In this document: positions 6,859-15,241 of the stretch, piece after piece
How the letters are laid out: the number at the start of each line of letters is the position of its first letter
Numbering within the stretch: position 1 is the stretch's first letter
Origin: DATCIH01 sp036507955
GTDB taxonomy: Bacteria > Bacillota > Clostridia > Clostridiales > Clostridiaceae
DNA length: 23,795 nucleotides
NCBI GenBank assembly: GCA_036507955.1
Contig: DATCIH010000020.1
Span: forward strand, 1-23,795
Direction: 5' to 3'
Position numbers and translations under genes: made by a program
The notes under the pieces: model-generated
Databases searched by the model: none
Seen by the model: the letters and a program-made list of their open reading frames with translations, nothing else
What the model was told of the DNA's origin: nothing

Positions 6859-8034
6859 ATGAATTGTAAGATTATTTTATATAAAGGTAAAGGAAGAAGA
6901 GCTGAGGGAGGCCATCCTTGGGTATATGCTAATGAAATTGAAGGCTTTGACGGAGAATACATAAATGGAGATATCGTGGATGTATATAGCTATAGAGACC
7001 AATTTATAGGTAGAGGCTTTATAAATGATGCTTCAAAAATAGCTATTAGAATAATGACAAGGGATATAAATGAAGCTATTGATGAGACTCTTATAAAGGA
7101 TAGGCTCAAAAAAGCTTGGGAATACAGACAAAAGGTAATTGACACCTCCAGCTGTAGATTTGTTTTTGGTGAAGCAGATTTTCTTCCAGGCTTAACCATT
7201 GATAAATATGAGGATTATTATGTTATTCAGTCGCTAGCTTTAGGTATAGATAGGTTTAAAACTTTAGTAGTAGAACTATTAGTTAAAGAGTATGGGGCTA
7301 AGGGAGTATATGAAAGAAGTGATGTGAGGGTAAGAGAGCTAGAGGGAATGAGCCAATATAAAGGTTTTTTAACTGAGCCCTTCAACACAAAGATAAACAT
7401 AGTTGAGAATGGAGTTAAATACATTGTCGATATAGAAAACGGTCAGAAAACCGGATTCTTTTTAGATCAAAAGGAAAATAGAGCAGCCATACAGAAACTT
7501 TCCAAGGGAGCAGAGGTTCTAGATTGCTTCACCCATACAGGCTCCTTCGCGCTTAACGCTGCACTTGCAGGCGCAAAGAATGTTTTAGGAATTGATGTAT
7601 CTTCCTCAGCTCTTGAAATTGCTAGGGAAAATGCAGAACTAAATGGACTCGAGGATATAGTTAGCTTTGAATGCCATAATGCCTTTGACGTATTACCTGT
7701 CTGGGCTAAAGAAGGTAGAAAATATGACCTAGTTATATTAGACCCCCCTGCCTTCACTAAATCCAGAGATACTATAAGTCAAGCCGTTAGGGGTTATAAG
7801 GAAATAAACCTTAGAGGTATAAGGTTAGTTAGAGAAGGAGGATTTTTAGCGACTTGTTCCTGTTCACATTTTATGGATTCAAAATTACTCCTTGATACTA
7901 TAAATGATGCAGCTAGGGATGCAAGAAGAGTATTACGCCAGGTTGAACTTCGAACTCAAGGACCAGATCATCCTATACTGATTAATTCTGAAGAATCCTC
8001 TTACTTGAAATTTTACATATTTCAAGTAATCTAA
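6859..8034 (+). CDS. rlmI: RlmI-like class I SAM-dependent rRNA methyltransferase
   Basis: The 391-residue protein has the RlmI/YccW layout. It has an N-terminal PUA RNA-binding domain (about 1-75, with GGHPWVYANEIEG), a central linker domain with GLTIDKYEDYYVIQ, and a Rossmann methyltransferase domain. Motif I is VLDCFTHTGSFALNAA (from residue 220), the acidic SAM-ribose residue is in GIDVSS, motif IV is DPPAFTKS (from 295), and CSCSH (from 333) holds the candidate catalytic Cys. E. coli RlmI makes 5-methylcytosine at C1962 of 23S rRNA; the same target is likely but not proven. It is a single gene, and its TAA overlaps the stop of the convergent comB-like gene by 3 bases. Confidence 0.88.
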   Translation: MNCKIILYKGKGRRAEGGHPWVYANEIEGFDGEYINGDIVDVYSYRDQFIGRGFINDASKIAIRIMTRDINEAIDETLIKDRLKKAWEYRQKVIDTSSCRFVFGEADFLPGLTIDKYEDYYVIQSLALGIDRFKTLVVELLVKEYGAKGVYERSDVRVRELEGMSQYKGFLTEPFNTKINIVENGVKYIVDIENGQKTGFFLDQKENRAAIQKLSKGAEVLDCFTHTGSFALNAALAGAKNVLGIDVSSSALEIARENAELNGLEDIVSFECHNAFDVLPVWAKEGRKYDLVILDPPAFTKSRDTISQAVRGYKEINLRGIRLVREGGFLATCSCSHFMDSKLLLDTINDAARDARRVLRQVELRTQGPDHPILINSEESSYLKFYIFQVI

Positions 8035-8750
8035 TCAACAATTATTTTATCATCCCTATATTCTGGTACTATATTTATAATGCTTTTGTTTAAGCAGTAG
8101 GCTAAGTCTTCGTTTAGTTTTAGAGAGATTAGCCTTTCATAATGCTTTGCATTTTTCAAAAAGCTTATGACATCCTTATTTTTATTGTAGATATATTTTG
8201 CTGTTTTTGCAATATCCGTTAATTCTAGTTCTTCCTTTGATAATTTTTCAAGCTTACTAATTATGTATCCACTGCAAATAAAATCATCAATGGAAAACTC
8301 ATCCTCTGTGCCTGCATTTACAATTACAATATCGTCCTTCAAAGAATAAAGCTTTTTCGCCGCCGCCATCCCATTAATTAGGGCTCCTATAAATATATGC
8401 TTTGCTCCTAGGCATCCCTTAATAGCTCTTGTCCCATTAGTAGTAGTTATTATGACAGTCTTTCCCTTTACTTTATCCAGGTTATATTCTAAAGGTGAAT
8501 TGGAAAGATCAAAGCCTGGGATTTTAATGGCTTTTCTTTCTCCTCCTAGGACTATGTCCTCTTCATTTGAACTTGCTTTTAAATTTATAGCTTCCTCAGT
8601 TGTAAGTGTTGGAATAACACATAAACACCCATTATCTAAAGCTGTTAATATAACTGAGGTTGCCCTAAGCATATCTATTACTAAAACATTTTTCCCTTTT
8701 ATCTTTTCTTTTATTATATCTCTAGCACTTATTATAATATCAATCTTCAT
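8031..8750 (-). CDS. comB: ComB-family 2-phosphosulfolactate phosphatase
   Basis: The 239-residue protein shows the ComB signature blocks: VIDMLRATS (24-32), GGER (69-72), PGFDLSNSP (78-86), TTTNGTRA and NAGTEDEFSIDDFICSG (145-161). ComB is a Mg-dependent phosphatase that releases phosphate from 2-phospho-3-sulfolactate, a step known from methanogen coenzyme M synthesis; homologues in clostridia lack that pathway and their substrate is unclear. No comA or comC gene is in the window. AGGAGGG lies 7 nt before the ATG. It follows the PucR-type regulator by 36 nt on the same strand, with a hairpin at 8774-8803 between them. Confidence 0.85.
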   Translation of the reverse strand: MKIDIIISARDIIKEKIKGKNVLVIDMLRATSVILTALDNGCLCVIPTLTTEEAINLKASSNEEDIVLGGERKAIKIPGFDLSNSPLEYNLDKVKGKTVIITTTNGTRAIKGCLGAKHIFIGALINGMAAAKKLYSLKDDIVIVNAGTEDEFSIDDFICSGYIISKLEKLSKEELELTDIAKTAKYIYNKNKDVISFLKNAKHYERLISLKLNEDLAYCLNKSIINIVPEYRDDKIIVD

Positions 8751-8773
8751 AATTACCCTCCTGTATAAAGATA

Positions 8774-8803
8774 AAAAGCCCCTGAATTATTCAGAGGTTT
8801 TAT
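8774..8803 (-). terminator. Hairpin between the regulator and comB-like genes
   Basis: An 11-bp stem with one wobble and one mismatch closes a short loop and is followed by a U-run on the - strand. It includes the last codons and TAA of the regulator gene. It may end the upstream operon or reduce read-through into the comB-like gene. Confidence 0.5.
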
Positions 8804-9743
8804 ATTTTTCTTCCTTCCATATAAGAAAAGCTATAATAAATATTGCTGCTTCATTAAATAGCCGTAAATCTAAGCCTGTATCCTTCTTAATTTTATCCAA
8901 ACGATAAATCAAGGTATTTCTATGCACATAAAGTTTTTTAGCTGCAAGGCTTATGTTCATTTGACAATCAATAAAATTTGCCACGGTGGTATTTATTTCA
9001 TTATCAAAACAGTCAAATTTTTTCTTATAGGAAAACAAGATTTCTTTTTTCAAATCATCATTTATTCCATATACGATTCGTTCAAAGATCATGGCATTAT
9101 AGGAATAAATCTCTTTATTCAAACCAAATCTTTTACCTAAAAACAGAGCAATTTTTGCTTCTTCATAAGCTCGCTTTATATATATACTTGCATTAAAACT
9201 ATTGCCATAGGCAATAGATGAATTAGCAAAGAGATTTGATGCAATAATATCTCTTATGCTTTCAGCATGCTCATTTTCTTCCTCTAATACTCCAAGTACA
9301 AGTATATATTCACCATATAAAAAGCATACAACCTCCTGCTCCTCGTATAGTTCTCTTATCATTTCTAAGACTTCAGTTCTGTTTTTATCTACGCTTACTA
9401 AATAAAGTATACAGCCCTTAGTAATAAAAGGAAAATTAGTGTCTGCTATATCAGCGGACACTTCCTTTCCTTCTAAAAAATTGATTATACAATTTTCACT
9501 TCTAGATATTAATTCTTCATATTTATTTTCTATGGAGAATTTTAATAAGGCTGTACAGCTCTTTACATTGTTAGGTAAACTAATACGTCCTATATTATGA
9601 CCTAAAGCCACCTCAAAGATGAAAGTAGAAACCGTTTCATTTGTTAAGCTATTAAAATTTATACCTTCAGCCTCACATTTAAGGCTAAAGCTAATTCCTG
9701 ATTCTTCACTTAACTTATGAAGATAGCTATTAAAGCTGTACAT
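8787..9743 (-). CDS. PucR/CdaR-type transcriptional regulator
   Basis: The 318-residue protein ends with a PucR-type helix-turn-helix (about 263-295), including NISLAAKKLYVHRNTLIYRL and DKIKKDTGLDL, the hallmark of the CdaR/PucR group. The central part (about 120-230, with CFLYGEYILVLGVLEEE and SIAYGNSFNASIYIKRAYEEA) resembles the GGDEF-like domain of CdaR proteins. I chose ATG 9743 because AGGAGG lies 7 nt before it; an in-frame TTG at 9815 would overlap the ATPase gene and has no ribosome site. Only 10 nt separate it from the stop of the ATPase gene, so the two are very likely co-transcribed and the regulator may act on sugar-uptake genes. Its ligand and targets are unknown. Confidence 0.8.
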   Translation of the reverse strand: MYSFNSYLHKLSEESGISFSLKCEAEGINFNSLTNETVSTFIFEVALGHNIGRISLPNNVKSCTALLKFSIENKYEELISRSENCIINFLEGKEVSADIADTNFPFITKGCILYLVSVDKNRTEVLEMIRELYEEQEVVCFLYGEYILVLGVLEEENEHAESIRDIIASNLFANSSIAYGNSFNASIYIKRAYEEAKIALFLGKRFGLNKEIYSYNAMIFERIVYGINDDLKKEILFSYKKKFDCFDNEINTTVANFIDCQMNISLAAKKLYVHRNTLIYRLDKIKKDTGLDLRLFNEAAIFIIAFLIWKEEKYKTSE

Positions 9744-9753
9744 AAAACCCCTC

Positions 9754-10863
9754 CTAAAGAACTGTAAGTTCAGTCTCTTTATCGAAGATATGAATCTTAT
9801 TTTCATCAAAAGCAACCTTTGTCTTATCTCCTGGTTTAGCCTTTGAGGTTCCGTTTACTCTTGCTATCATACTGTATTTATCCTTTGAAAGATATATATA
9901 AGTTTCAGCACCCATAAGTTCAGTAACATCAACTGCTGTTTCAAAAGCAGTACCTGAGTGTAAAGAAATAAATTCTGCATCATCATCTATATCTTCAGGT
10001 CTTATTCCTAATATAACATTCTTACCTACATAGCCTTCTTTCTTAAGAAAAGCAGCTTTATCCTCAGGGATTTCTAAGAAATCTCCTCCCATTTCTGCAA
10101 CAAGCTTTCCATCTTTTTCAGACAATGTAACATCTAACATGTTCATCTGTGGACTTCCAATAAAGCCAGCTACAAATATATTTGTAGGATGATCGTATAT
10201 AAATTGAGGAGTATCCATCTGTTGAGTAACTCCATCCTTCATAACAACTATTCTTGAACCCATTGTCATAGCTTCTGTCTGGTCATGAGTTACATATACG
10301 AAGGTAGTTTGTAATCTTTTGTGAAGCTTTGCTATTTCAGCTCTCATCTGTACTCTTAGTTTAGCATCAAGGTTTGATAAAGGCTCATCCATTAAAAATA
10401 CCTTTGGCTCTCTAACAATAGCACGACCTAAGGCAACTCTTTGTCTTTGTCCACCAGATAATGCCTTTGGTTTTCTATCTAATAAATGCTCAATATCAAG
10501 TATTTTTGCTGCTGCAGTAACTTGTCTTCTTATTTCATCCTTTGGAATTTTTCTAAGCTTTAAACCAAAAGCCATATTGTCATAAACTGTCATATGAGGG
10601 TAAAGCGCATAGTTCTGGAAAACCATTGCTATATCTCTGTCTTTTGGAGCTACATCATTAACTAATTTATCTCCTATATATAGTTCTCCCTCAGAAATTT
10701 CTTCAAGACCTGCAATCATTCTAAGAGTTGTTGACTTACCGCAACCGGATGGTCCTACGAATACTATAAACTCTTTGTCCTCTATCTCAAGATTGAAATC
10801 TTTAACAGCTGTAACATTTCCAGTATAAACCTTTGATATATGTCTTAATGATAAACTTGACAT
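9754..10863 (-). CDS. msmK: MsmK/UgpC-type sugar ABC importer ATPase
   Basis: The 369-residue protein has all CUT1 ATPase motifs: Walker A GPSGCGKST (37-45), Q-loop Gln83, signature LSGGQRQRVALGRA (135-148), Walker B VFLMDEPLSNLD (155-166), H-loop His193 in YVTHDQTEAMT, and a C-terminal regulatory/TOBE region from about 240 (GFIGSPQMN, ILGIRPEDI). It hydrolyses ATP on the cytoplasmic side of carbohydrate importers. No permease or binding-protein gene is adjacent, which fits the shared type of ATPase that serves several permeases. AGGAGG lies 9 nt before the ATG. The regulator gene follows at 10 nt. Confidence 0.92.
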   Translation of the reverse strand: MSSLSLRHISKVYTGNVTAVKDFNLEIEDKEFIVFVGPSGCGKSTTLRMIAGLEEISEGELYIGDKLVNDVAPKDRDIAMVFQNYALYPHMTVYDNMAFGLKLRKIPKDEIRRQVTAAAKILDIEHLLDRKPKALSGGQRQRVALGRAIVREPKVFLMDEPLSNLDAKLRVQMRAEIAKLHKRLQTTFVYVTHDQTEAMTMGSRIVVMKDGVTQQMDTPQFIYDHPTNIFVAGFIGSPQMNMLDVTLSEKDGKLVAEMGGDFLEIPEDKAAFLKKEGYVGKNVILGIRPEDIDDDAEFISLHSGTAFETAVDVTELMGAETYIYLSKDKYSMIARVNGTSKAKPGDKTKVAFDENKIHIFDKETELTVL

Positions 10864-10897
10864 TAAATCATTCCTCCTAAATATTTTCTATCTACAT

Positions 10898-10918
10898 ATT
10901 AACTCATTAAAGGTTAAT
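10898..10918. promoter_or_regulatory. Inverted repeat upstream of the ATPase gene
   Basis: ATTAAC and GTTAAT form a perfect 6-bp inverted repeat spaced by 9 bp, 35-55 bp before the ATPase start. It could be an operator of the ATPase-regulator operon. In DNA this A+T-rich, chance is a serious alternative. Confidence 0.25.
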
Positions 10919-10951
10919 TAGCTATAGATGAAACCTACAAATCTATTTAGG

Positions 10952-11884
10952 CTATTTTGTGTAATTGTACAAACCCTGATATATATCTTCGGTTTCTAGT
11001 TTGTTTTGAATCTGGTTTAGGATTTCCCACTTATGAGTACTCCAGACAGGTTCTATTAGTAGCTTACTTGGAGGGTCCCCAGTCAATCTATGTATTACAA
11101 TATCTGGAGGAAGAAGAGCTATAGCTTTAACTATTAAATTCACGTATTGGTCCCTTTCTAAAAAGGAAAGCTTTCCTTCCCTATATAACTCCTCTAATCC
11201 CGTACCTTTTACTAAATAAAGAAGATGAAACTTTATACCTTGGATTCCTATTTTAGAAAGGTAGCTTATTGTGTTTAACATTTGTTCTTCATCTTCACCT
11301 GGAAGGCCAAAAATAGTATGTACAACAGTATCAATATTTTTATTTTTTAACTTTTGTACACCTTCTTCAAATACAGTTAAAGGATATCCTCTATTTATAA
11401 GCTTTGCTGTTTCGTCACTCTTTGTTTGGAGTCCTAGCTCTACCCATAAATAAGCCTTTTTAGACATTTCCTCTAAAAGATTTATTACCTCGTCTGAGAG
11501 GCAATCTGGCCTGGTAGCTATTGCTAAGCCTACCACTCCTTCCTCTTTTAAGGCTTCTTCATATTTGCTTCTTAATACCTCTATGCTCCCATAGGTATTT
11601 GTAAAGGCTTGAAAATATGCTATATACTTACCACTCGCCCATTTCTTTTTCATGCTTTCCTTGCCAAGTTTAAACTGTTCCCCTATTGATTTATTTCTAT
11701 CCCCAGCATACTCTCCAGAGCCTCTACCACTGCAAAATATGCAACCCTTATTACTTATTAACCCATCTCTATTTGGGCATGTAAAACCTCCATCTAAAGA
11801 TATCTTAATTACTTTCTCTCCAAATTTTTCTCTTAAAAAAAAATTTAAGCTATTATAACGTTTATCCCCCCACCGGTTTGTCAT
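10952..11884 (-). CDS. TIGR01212-family (YhcC-like) radical SAM protein
   Basis: The 310-residue protein starts MTNRWGDKRYNSLNFFLREK and has the wide iron-sulfur motif of this family, Cys36, Cys48 and Cys51 in DGGFTCPNRD and KGCIFCSGRG, instead of the usual CxxxCxxC. Downstream are YIAYFQAFTNTYG, ATRPDCL and WVELGLQTKSDETAKLINRG, typical of the Elp3-like radical SAM group. It should bind one [4Fe-4S] cluster and cleave SAM; the substrate of YhcC proteins is not established to my knowledge. GGAAGG lies 9 nt before the ATG. It follows the lipoprotein gene on the same strand after a 65-nt gap that contains an 8-bp hairpin. Confidence 0.88.
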   Translation of the reverse strand: MTNRWGDKRYNSLNFFLREKFGEKVIKISLDGGFTCPNRDGLISNKGCIFCSGRGSGEYAGDRNKSIGEQFKLGKESMKKKWASGKYIAYFQAFTNTYGSIEVLRSKYEEALKEEGVVGLAIATRPDCLSDEVINLLEEMSKKAYLWVELGLQTKSDETAKLINRGYPLTVFEEGVQKLKNKNIDTVVHTIFGLPGEDEEQMLNTISYLSKIGIQGIKFHLLYLVKGTGLEELYREGKLSFLERDQYVNLIVKAIALLPPDIVIHRLTGDPPSKLLIEPVWSTHKWEILNQIQNKLETEDIYQGLYNYTK

Positions 11885-11917
11885 AAAATCTTCCTTCCAT
11901 CACCTTATAGCTTTAAA

Positions 11918-11943
11918 GCTTTAATAATTCTTCGGATTAAAGC
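11918..11943 (-). terminator. Weak hairpin after the lipoprotein gene
   Basis: GCTTTAAT and ATTAAAGC make a perfect 8-bp stem with a 10-nt loop just past the - strand stop at 11950. There is no U-tract, so it may only partly end transcription. Confidence 0.3.
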
Positions 11944-11949
11944 CCCCCT

Positions 11950-13059
11950 TTAAAGCTTTTTAGCCTTAAAGTCCTTCAAACTCAGTTGCCACTTTCCACG
12001 AAGCTTTTGTCCATCTGCATTAGCATTACTTTTAGGTATTATATCATAATTTAATACATCCTTGCCAAAAGAGGAGAAATATATATCTACCATATCTAAA
12101 GGATAACTTGCATTAAAATCAAAGGATGCTAATTCACCGTTATCCGCTCTATATAGTCCAATTTTGCTTCCAATATTGTCCTTATATTGAAGGAGCAAAA
12201 ACTTCTCATCCTGAGAAAAAATCATTCTAGTCACCTTAGTATCTCTTAAATAATCTATAACTACCACTTCTTTTCCAATAGGACTTTCCTTTGCAGGTAA
12301 AGATGAACCGGAATCACCACTGCTCCCTGAGCTTCCACTACCTTGACTACCTCCTCCTTGGCTACTGCTTTGACCATCAGTTGCAGTTCCTTGAGTCATC
12401 ATAGATTCATCTATCTTAACGACTCCAATAAAACTATCCTTTCCATAAGTAGCTATAGCCACACTATCTCCCTTATAAGAGGGAAGGAGCATACCAAAAT
12501 TAGTTATATCTAAAAGAATTTTAAAAACTTTTGCTCCATCTGTTTTAGCATAAACATATTGAGGCAAGTTGAATTTATCAAAAACTAAGTTTGTTTTTAT
12601 ACTATCTTTATTTCTTATCCTGATTCCTCCATCTAATAAAAACACCTCTTTTTCTTGTTCTGCCTTGACTTCATCAATTTTATATTCCCCAGCATCCTTA
12701 ATAAGCTTCATAGAGTATATCTCTAAGGAAGCATTCGGTTCTGTGAAATTAGTTCTTGATACCCTTAATTTAAAAAAGCCATTTTTTCCTACCTGACTCT
12801 CTTCTTCCACCGTATATCCGATAAATTTCAACTCGGTGATTGGAAGAGCTTTTTCGTTTTTACTAAGTTTAGCAGAATAAAAACTTCTAGCTGCATCATA
12901 ATCTTCCTTAATTAAAAGATTCATATAATTGTCTACCACATTAGACGCAGTATTTATATCAAAATCATTTTCATTATTTGTTATACTTGCATTATTTTTG
13001 CAACTATAAAGAAGGATAACAAATGAAACTATAATGCCTAAAGTTAGAATTTTTTTCAA
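11950..13059 (-). CDS. Lipoprotein with Ser/Gly linker, function unknown
   Basis: The 369-residue product starts at TTG 13059, chosen because GAGGTGA lies 6 nt before it; an in-frame ATG at 13086 has no ribosome site. The start reads MKKILTLGIIVSFVILLYSC, a lipoprotein signal with Cys20. The first mature domain (about 40-120, NVVDNYMNLLIKEDYDAARS) resembles small lipoprotein domains of the NTF2-like kind, though I cannot assign it. At about 225-260 there is a low-complexity Ser/Gly/Gln linker, followed by a C-terminal domain with EVVVIDYLRDTKVTRMIFSQ that could be a few beta-propeller-like strands. It should be anchored outside the cytoplasmic membrane. It is divergent from the YkvI-like gene. 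Confidence 0.75.
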   Translation of the reverse strand: MKKILTLGIIVSFVILLYSCKNNASITNNENDFDINTASNVVDNYMNLLIKEDYDAARSFYSAKLSKNEKALPITELKFIGYTVEEESQVGKNGFFKLRVSRTNFTEPNASLEIYSMKLIKDAGEYKIDEVKAEQEKEVFLLDGGIRIRNKDSIKTNLVFDKFNLPQYVYAKTDGAKVFKILLDITNFGMLLPSYKGDSVAIATYGKDSFIGVVKIDESMMTQGTATDGQSSSQGGGSQGSGSSGSSGDSGSSLPAKESPIGKEVVVIDYLRDTKVTRMIFSQDEKFLLLQYKDNIGSKIGLYRADNGELASFDFNASYPLDMVDIYFSSFGKDVLNYDIIPKSNANADGQKLRGKWQLSLKDFKAKKL

Positions 13060-13141
13060 GTATATCACCTCATTTAATTTGTTCATTATTATTATTTTCC
13101 TAAATCCAATATAATATTTGTTTTTTATATAAATTGATATG

Positions 13142-13170
13142 AAGTCAACTTAAAAAACATATATTGACTT
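13142..13170. promoter_or_regulatory. Inverted repeat between divergent genes
   Basis: AAGTCAA and TTGACTT form a perfect 7-bp inverted repeat spaced by 15 bp, directly before the AAGGGGG ribosome site (13171-13177) of the YkvI-like gene. As RNA it could form a hairpin next to the ribosome site; as DNA it could be an operator. Confidence 0.35.
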
Positions 13171-13184
13171 AAGGGGGTTTTACT

Positions 13185-14270
13185 TTGAAAAAAAATATTA
13201 TACTAAGCTTTCAAATTTCCACTGTCTTTATCGGTACTTTAGTCGGAGCTGGCTTAGCTTCAGGACAAGAAATAAAGCAATTTTTCTCGATTTTTGGCTA
13301 TAAAAGCTTTTTTGGTATTATGTTATGTGCTATTCTATATATTCTAGTATGTAACATGATTATAAAAATGAGCATAGAGAGAAGACTTCCATCTTATAAT
13401 TATTTAATAAAAGCTGTATCTGTAGGTCTTTTGGGCAATACTTTTGGAAATATCATAAGCAAAGTTTTAGAGTTTATAACGGGTAGCTTTATATTATGTA
13501 GTAGTGGAATTATACTAGCTGGCAGTGGCGCACTATTAAATCAATTTTTAGGTATTCCAAAATTTATTGGAATTTTTTTAATGCTTTTTGTAGCTCTAAT
13601 AACTCTTCTTAGAAATACAAAGGGGCTAATTGAAATAAATTCGTTTATAGTCCCTTGCTTGATAATAGTAGTGCTTACAGTTTTCCTTCTAAGCATGTTT
13701 TATTATAGAAAGGTTATTAGTTTAGATTATATTAAGGACATTCCAAAGTATAAGGATGGATGGCTTAAATCAACATTTTTATATGCTGGCTACAATATAT
13801 TTGGCTGTATAGGTGTCCTGGTTCCTTTAAGTTCAGAGCTTCCTAATAAAAAATCTTTATATTGGGGAATATTCATAGGGTCCGTTGGACTAACAGTATT
13901 ATGTCTCATAATCAACCTACTACTTATGTTAAATATTCCATATATCTTTCACTATGAAATACCCCTACTCTATATTGCTAATAGATTTGGGAAATTAATT
14001 CAATTTATATTGCTTATAATAATTTGGCTTGAGATGTTTTCCACCGAGGTATCTGATGTATACAGCTTAGGAAAAGCTATGGAGAATAGCTTTAAAATAT
14101 CCTATAATAAGTCTATAATAATTTTATTAGCATTAGCCTTACCTATATCTAGCTTAGGCTTTGTGAATTTGATAACTGTGCTTTATCCAGCCTTTGGAGT
14201 CGTAAGTTTAATCTTTGTTATATTGTTCGTAGTTTATTACATTAAAACCTTAAATACTAAATTAAATTAG
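13185..14270 (+). CDS. YkvI-family multi-pass membrane protein
   Basis: The 361-residue protein starts at TTG 13185, with AAGGGGG 7 nt upstream. It is hydrophobic, with about ten likely membrane helices, and has the near-N-terminal motif FIGTLVGAGLASGQEIKQFF, the hallmark of YkvI proteins and like the unwound substrate-binding first helix of LeuT-fold transporters. Other visible segments are FITGSFILCSSGIILAGSGA and an internal WLEMFSTEVSDVYSLGKA. It is probably a secondary transporter of the APC type in the cytoplasmic membrane; the substrate is unknown. The radical SAM gene follows after 14 nt, so both are likely one transcript. Confidence 0.78.
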   Translation: MKKNIILSFQISTVFIGTLVGAGLASGQEIKQFFSIFGYKSFFGIMLCAILYILVCNMIIKMSIERRLPSYNYLIKAVSVGLLGNTFGNIISKVLEFITGSFILCSSGIILAGSGALLNQFLGIPKFIGIFLMLFVALITLLRNTKGLIEINSFIVPCLIIVVLTVFLLSMFYYRKVISLDYIKDIPKYKDGWLKSTFLYAGYNIFGCIGVLVPLSSELPNKKSLYWGIFIGSVGLTVLCLIINLLLMLNIPYIFHYEIPLLYIANRFGKLIQFILLIIIWLEMFSTEVSDVYSLGKAMENSFKISYNKSIIILLALALPISSLGFVNLITVLYPAFGVVSLIFVILFVVYYIKTLNTKLN

Positions 14271-14284
14271 TAAGGAGACCTATC

Positions 14285-15205
14285 ATGGACGATTTATTTT
14301 CTCTACTTGATTTATTAGAGCATTGCAACCTTTGCCCAAGAAATTGTAATGTAGATAGACTTCATGGAGAGCTTGGATTTTGTAATTCAACTAGAGAAGT
14401 AAAGATAGCAAGAGCTGCACTTCATTTTTATGAAGAGCCTTGTATTTCTGGGAAAAATGGGTCTGGTACAGTATTTTTTTCCGGTTGTAATCTTAAATGT
14501 GTTTTTTGTCAAAATAGCAAACTTAGCCAAAGTAATTATGGAGCTATTATTACTGAAGAAGAACTATGTAATGTTTTTTTGAAGCTCCAATATAATGGGG
14601 CCTCCAATATCAATCTGGTTACACCCAGCCATTATGTACCCCAAATTATAATAGCCTTAAAGCTTTCAAAAGCTAAGGGACTTAAAATACCTATTGTCTA
14701 CAATACCAGTGGCTATGAAAAAGCAGAAACAATTAAACTCTTAGACGGAATAATAGATATCTATCTTACAGATTTTAAATATTATAATAGTAAATTTTCC
14801 ACTAAATACTCCGCTGCAAAGGATTATTCTATAAGGGCTAAGGAAGCTATAGAGGAGATGGTGTGTCAGGTGGGAGAAACTAAGCTAAATAAAGTGGGGA
14901 TGATGGAAAAAGGCGTAATAATAAGGCATCTTATGCTACCAGGGCTTTTATTTGATTCAAAAAAGATAATAGACTACATATATAATAAATATAAGGATAA
15001 GGTATACATTAGCATAATGAATCAATATACTCCCTTTTATAAATCCAGTCATTACCCAGAACTCAATAAGAGTTTAAATCAAGATCACTATGAAGCTCTC
15101 GTAGACTATAGCATTGCTTTAGGGATAACAAAGGGTTTTATTCAAGAGGTAGGCACTGATAAAGAAAGCTTTATACCGGATTTTGATTTAACAGGAATAA
15201 AATAA
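14285..15205 (+). CDS. PflX-like (COG1313-type) radical SAM protein
   Basis: The 306-residue protein has a radical SAM motif FSGCNLKCVFCQN with Cys68, Cys72 and Cys75 (CxxxCxxC) binding the [4Fe-4S] cluster that cleaves SAM. Before it stands a second Cys group (Cys14, Cys17, Cys21, Cys33 in HCNLCPRNC and GFCN) that probably binds another cluster or metal. NLVTPSHYVPQI, VYNTSGYE and IYLTDFKYY follow, as in proteins annotated as putative pyruvate formate-lyase activating enzyme. No glycyl radical enzyme is nearby, so that role is doubtful. AAGGAGA lies 8 nt before the ATG. The terminator at 15204-15229 begins inside its TAA. Confidence 0.85.
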   Translation: MDDLFSLLDLLEHCNLCPRNCNVDRLHGELGFCNSTREVKIARAALHFYEEPCISGKNGSGTVFFSGCNLKCVFCQNSKLSQSNYGAIITEEELCNVFLKLQYNGASNINLVTPSHYVPQIIIALKLSKAKGLKIPIVYNTSGYEKAETIKLLDGIIDIYLTDFKYYNSKFSTKYSAAKDYSIRAKEAIEEMVCQVGETKLNKVGMMEKGVIIRHLMLPGLLFDSKKIIDYIYNKYKDKVYISIMNQYTPFYKSSHYPELNKSLNQDHYEALVDYSIALGITKGFIQEVGTDKESFIPDFDLTGIK

Positions 15206-15229
15206 AGGCACACCAACTGGTGTGCCTTT
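15204..15229 (+). terminator. Rho-independent terminator, two-way
   Basis: A perfect 11-bp stem (AAAGGCACACC / GGTGTGCCTTT) closes a 4-nt loop and is followed by T's. It ends the YkvI-radical SAM unit and could also serve the convergent chemoreceptor gene that stops at 15242. Confidence 0.88.
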
Positions 15230-15241
15230 TTACGTTTGAAA

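Noticed and set aside
9744..9815. Longer N-terminus for the PucR-type regulator starting inside the ATPase gene
   Set aside because: It would overlap the ATPase gene by 62 bases, has no ribosome site, and reads as Arg/Phe-rich sequence unlike the family; AGGAGG stands right before ATG 9743.
11910..11921. Palindrome AGCTTTAAAGCT as a regulator site
   Set aside because: It lies after a stop codon and overlaps a weak terminator-like hairpin; such short palindromes are common in DNA of this composition.
14285..15205. Calling this gene pflA
   Set aside because: It has extra N-terminal Cys residues of the COG1313 type and no pyruvate formate-lyase gene beside it.
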